Source: SVFI01 sp045535935 (lineage in GTDB: Bacteria > Bacillota > Clostridia > Lachnospirales > Lachnospiraceae). From it: DNA of 64,000 bases. Both the position numbers and the translations under genes were made by a program. Location: the NCBI GenBank assembly GCA_045535935.1, contig JAZSMO010000034.1, positions 8,201-72,200 of the forward strand, in the 5' to 3' direction. Below are positions 61,168-64,000 of this stretch, one piece after another (position 1 is the first letter of the stretch; each line of letters begins with the position of its first letter). The notes under the pieces were generated by a model. That model made no database searches. It had not been told where the DNA came from and worked only from the letters and a program-made list of their open reading frames with translations.

Positions 61168-62214
61168 ATGGAATCAATTATTACATTAAAAAATGTGTCG
61201 AAAGAGTTTAAAGTTTTGAATCGCCGCGAGGGTATCAAAGGCGGATTTCAGGATCTCTTTTCCAGAGACTATAAAATCATCAAAGCGGTAAATGATGTTT
61301 CGATGGAAATTATGCCGGGCGAGATATGCGGATACTTGGGACCGAACGGCGCCGGAAAGTCAACGACAATCAAAATGATGACCGGTGTTCTGGAACCGAC
61401 TTCGGGTGAAATTTTGGTAAATGGAAAGGTTCCGTATAAAAACCGCACGGAAAATGCGCAGAATATCGGAGTTGTCTTCGGGCAACGTTCCCAGCTCTGG
61501 TGGGCGCTTCCGCTCATAGAGTCCTTTAAGCTGCTTCGCGATATTTATCAGATTGATGAGAAAGATTTCAAAGACATGATGGAGTTATATGAGTCGCTGG
61601 TGGATATCAAAGAGCTGTATTCCAAACCGGTGCGTCAGATGTCTCTCGGACAGAGAACATTAAGCGATATTCTCGCTGCATTTTTACATAATCCGGGGGT
61701 TGTGTTTTTGGATGAACCGACCATCGGTTTGGATGTATCTATGAAGAGCAAAATTCGTGATCTGATCAAGGCACTGAATCATGAAAAACAGACAACCGTC
61801 ATTTTGACAACCCACGACATGGGGGATGTGGATGCACTCTGCAAGCGGATTGTCATCATTGATAAGGGCGTGATGCTGTATGACAATTCGATTGAAAATT
61901 TAAGAAGTTTCTTCGGTGCATACCGTACCCTTCGTCTGCGTTTCACAAAGGATGCATCGCAGCTCACGGAAGAAGCAATCAAAAAACAGGCGGCGGAGCT
62001 TGCCGGGGATCTTAAGAACGTATATCCGCAGGCGAAGTCAATCAGTGTTTCTGCGGGAGAAGAATGGGTGGATGTACTTCTCAACGAGGATGAGATTCCG
62101 CTGATGAAGGTGCTGGGTCACATTCAGGAGACAAGACGTATTTACGATGTGCAGCTCAAAGAGATTTCTACAGAGAGTGTCATCAAGAAGATTTATGACA
62201 AAGAGATAGAGTAG
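61168..62214 (+). CDS. ABC-2 type exporter ATPase (COG4586-like)
   Basis: 348 residues. Walker A GPNGAGKST, Q-loop region GVVFGQRSQLWWALP, signature QMSLGQRTLSDILAA, Walker B VVFLDEPTIGLDV and switch His TTHDMGD. The long N-terminus (FKVLNRREGIKGGFQDLFSRDYKII) and C-terminal extension are typical of the COG4586 group that pairs with two ABC-2 permeases. Start 61168 follows AAGGAGGG; the upstream extension crosses the terminator. Substrate unknown. Confidence 0.9.
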   Translation: MESIITLKNVSKEFKVLNRREGIKGGFQDLFSRDYKIIKAVNDVSMEIMPGEICGYLGPNGAGKSTTIKMMTGVLEPTSGEILVNGKVPYKNRTENAQNIGVVFGQRSQLWWALPLIESFKLLRDIYQIDEKDFKDMMELYESLVDIKELYSKPVRQMSLGQRTLSDILAAFLHNPGVVFLDEPTIGLDVSMKSKIRDLIKALNHEKQTTVILTTHDMGDVDALCKRIVIIDKGVMLYDNSIENLRSFFGAYRTLRLRFTKDASQLTEEAIKKQAAELAGDLKNVYPQAKSISVSAGEEWVDVLLNEDEIPLMKVLGHIQETRRIYDVQLKEISTESVIKKIYDKEIE

Positions 62215-62222
62215 GTGGCGGC

Positions 62223-63032
62223 ATGAAGAAAAAGATTTGGAAATATTTGACACTTCTTCGGGTCGGCATTTTGGAAGAGATGCAGTTTCGGCTCGGTGCA
62301 GTGACAAAATTATTTGGGAATATTATTTATCTGATTATTATTTATTTTTTGTGGAAAGCGATTTTTGCAGGGGCACCATCGGATGTTGTAAACGGAATGA
62401 CATTTGAAGACACCATGATTTATCTGGTGCTTGCATCTGCGCTTTTTTATACCATGGAAATGTATGTGACATGGGATATGGGCAGAAGAATCAAGTCGGG
62501 AGATATTGTGATCGATCTTCTCCGGCCGATGGGATATATCAAGTTTCAGGTCCTTTCCTTATCGGGAAATACGATTGTGTCAGCAGTCACATCGCTTCTG
62601 CCGACGATGTTGATCGTATACCTGATTACAGGCGGAGGCTTTGCGCTTTCCTATAATCTGCTGTTTTTTGCAGCGGCGATTATGATAGGAACCGTGCTGA
62701 ATTATTTTATCAACTTTTTTGTCGGAACAATCTGTTTTTACACGGAGTCCATCTGGGGTATTAATATTATGAAAGAAGTGATTGTACTACTTCTTTCCGG
62801 CGCAAGTATTCCGCTTGCCTTTTTCCCGGAGACATTGCAAAAAGTTGTGTATTACTTACCGTTTCAGGCGATTTACAATACGCCGCTTAGGTTGCTTATA
62901 GACAACTCTTTGTCTCTGCATAGCCGAATGAGTATGCTCGGTGGGCAACTGTTTTGGACAGTGATTGTCGGATGTATCAGTTATGCATTTTTCAAGATTT
63001 CTGTCAGAAAAATTACGGTGAACGGAGGTTGA
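62223..63032 (+). CDS. ABC-2 permease subunit 1
   Basis: 269 residues, about six membrane segments. Begins KIWKYLTLLRVGILEEMQFR and has the MGRRIKSGDIVIDLLRPMGYI stretch typical of this ABC-2 permease pair family (COG4587-like). 8 bp after the ATPase gene (AGGTGGCGGC), so co-transcribed. Confidence 0.85.
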   Translation: MKKKIWKYLTLLRVGILEEMQFRLGAVTKLFGNIIYLIIIYFLWKAIFAGAPSDVVNGMTFEDTMIYLVLASALFYTMEMYVTWDMGRRIKSGDIVIDLLRPMGYIKFQVLSLSGNTIVSAVTSLLPTMLIVYLITGGGFALSYNLLFFAAAIMIGTVLNYFINFFVGTICFYTESIWGINIMKEVIVLLLSGASIPLAFFPETLQKVVYYLPFQAIYNTPLRLLIDNSLSLHSRMSMLGGQLFWTVIVGCISYAFFKISVRKITVNGG

Positions 63033-63039
63033 TGCGTGT

Positions 63040-63852
63040 ATGAATAAAGAATTAAAAAAGAGAGGTCTGCGCTTCTATGCCTCCATCTATGTTAAAATTA
63101 TTGCGCAGGATTTTAAAAGCAAAATGAGCTACCGGGCGGATTTCATTATTTCTATGCTCGGAATGATTCTGACCAATATTTCGGGATTTGTAACTTTTTA
63201 TATCATGTTCCAAAACTTTGAAACCATCAATGGGTGGAACTATTATGAGATGCTCTTTTTGTACGGATTTTCGCTGATTGCGCTGACGCCGATGCAGTGC
63301 CTGTTTGATAACAACTGGAATCTGCGTTATGCCGTGTACGACGGAAGTTTTATCAAATATTGTTTCCGGCCGATTAATATTTTCTTCTATTATATATCGG
63401 AAGTGTTTGATGTGAAGGGGCTCGGACAGCTGTTGATGGGCAGTTTGACCATCGGATATGCATGGCATAATCTGGGACTGCAGATGACCGTCGGCAAAGC
63501 GTTTCTTTTGATAGCAGCACTTTTGACCGGATCACTGTTTATGATTGCGATTATGAACTTGGCGGCGGCGACGTGTTTCTGGCTCGTCAATTCCGGGTTT
63601 GTCATGGTGACGATGTTTAAATTTACGGAATATGCAAGGTATCCGGTAACGATTTTTCAGGGTATCTTCCGCGGACTGTTTACGTTTGTGATTCCGATTG
63701 CATTTGTAGCGTACTATCCGAGTTATATTTTCCTTCGCCCGGGGCTTCCGGTTCTGACATGTTTGTCTCCGATTTTCGGAATCTTCTTCTTTTGGCTCAG
63801 TTACCGTGTGTGGATGCTTGGCGCCAGTCGGTATTCGGGAACCGGGAATTGA
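63040..63852 (+). CDS. ABC-2 permease subunit 2
   Basis: 270 residues, about six membrane segments. YVKIIAQDFKSKMSYRADFIISMLG and the later GSFIKYCFRPINIFFYY stretch are typical of the second member (COG3694-like). 7 bp after subunit 1, with GGAGGTTGATG before the start. A terminator follows, closing the three-gene operon. Confidence 0.85.
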   Translation: MNKELKKRGLRFYASIYVKIIAQDFKSKMSYRADFIISMLGMILTNISGFVTFYIMFQNFETINGWNYYEMLFLYGFSLIALTPMQCLFDNNWNLRYAVYDGSFIKYCFRPINIFFYYISEVFDVKGLGQLLMGSLTIGYAWHNLGLQMTVGKAFLLIAALLTGSLFMIAIMNLAAATCFWLVNSGFVMVTMFKFTEYARYPVTIFQGIFRGLFTFVIPIAFVAYYPSYIFLRPGLPVLTCLSPIFGIFFFWLSYRVWMLGASRYSGTGN

Positions 63853-63863
63853 CAAGTATTTGT

Positions 63864-63930
63864 GCAATTTTCACAAAAAGCACCTCTAAAAACCCCCGAA
63901 ATACGGGGGTTGCTTTTTGCAATTTTCACA
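63864..63930 (+). terminator. Terminator of the ABC-2 operon inside a 12-bp direct repeat
   Basis: AACCCCCG-AAATA-CGGGGGTT (63891-63911) followed by GCTTTTT; outer arms AAAAAGCA (63875-63882) and TGCTTTTT (63911-63918) can extend it. GCAATTTTCACA occurs just before (63864-63875) and just after (63919-63930). From 63931 to the window end I see no gene. Confidence 0.85.
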
Positions 63931-64000
63931 TCTACAATAATAACAACAAAAGCATATCTGAAATCTTCGGCTTCGGCTGTCTTCTATCAATTCTGATAAT

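Overview
This window looks like a chromosomal segment of a gut-type Lachnospiraceae bacterium (Bacillota, Clostridia). That is inferred from gene content: BspA-like/InlB surface proteins, a QueT-type ECF transporter, the hprK-rapZ-whiA-crh neighbourhood, a LytS/YesN sensor beside a multiple-monosaccharide ABC transporter, a two-gene SufBC-type Fe-S system, a DUF6465-type Lys/Ala-rich protein, strong AGGAGG ribosome-binding sites and TTGACA/TATAAT promoters. I see no rRNA, tRNA, CRISPR array or intact insertion sequence.

Layout. 1-4.9 kb: a gene-free, motif-phased array (TTACGGTT), a small XRE regulator whose likely operators bracket the promoter of an MBOAT/SGNH polymer O-acylation pair, a broken Rpn-type nuclease gene and a conserved small protein. 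5-13.4 kb: a methyltransferase, a large membrane-anchored protein with a degenerate C39-like end, and an operon of an InlB/BspA-type surface protein plus a papain-like protease. 13.3-19.3 kb: queT under a preQ1 riboswitch, ylmH, an ABC-F ATPase, a GIY-YIG protein, a diguanylate cyclase and an EamA exporter. 19.4-32 kb: a chemoreceptor, then a long housekeeping run ftsH, uvrC, hprK, glucokinase, murB, rapZ, whiA, a Crh-like HPr, a lipid kinase and fba. 32-40.7 kb: accessory patches (two GGATGA arrays, an LRR-protein remnant, an XRE/HipA-like kinase pair, a PD-(D/E)XK-like gene) around ppiB, a GNAT enzyme and ppdK. 40.8-45.4 kb: sufC-sufB, dus, an ECF S component and corA. 45.4-54.7 kb: a tethered sugar-binding protein, LytS kinase, YesN regulator and a lipoprotein sensor, followed by the sugar ABC transporter they probably control. 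54.7-63.9 kb: a two-hairpin candidate RNA, a second MBOAT/SGNH pair, an aminotransferase, a patatin, uppP, the DUF6465-type protein and a three-gene ABC-2 exporter.

The most unusual signal is in the gene-free stretches. Arrays at 32,177-32,420 and 38,762-39,006 each hold eight short sites (TCAYCC and GGATGA in alternating orientation). Seven of the eight sites sit at exactly the same relative coordinates in both arrays (offset 6,585) and the eighth differs by 1 bp, while the DNA between sites is not alike. Every interval is close to a whole number of DNA helical turns. The array at 87-352 uses a different word, TTACGGTT/AACCGTAA, with a 51-52 bp period, also near whole turns. I know no named element of this kind. 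It behaves like a scaffold for a rigid protein-DNA complex or a family of fixed-geometry elements; one copy lies directly upstream of the PD-(D/E)XK-like gene and another directly abuts a truncated LRR gene.

The genes otherwise suggest a sugar-fermenting anaerobe: glycolytic/PPi-type enzymes (fba, ppdK, glucokinase), carbon-catabolite signalling (HprK with a Crh-like protein), a dedicated sugar sensor-transporter locus, and an elaborate modified cell surface.
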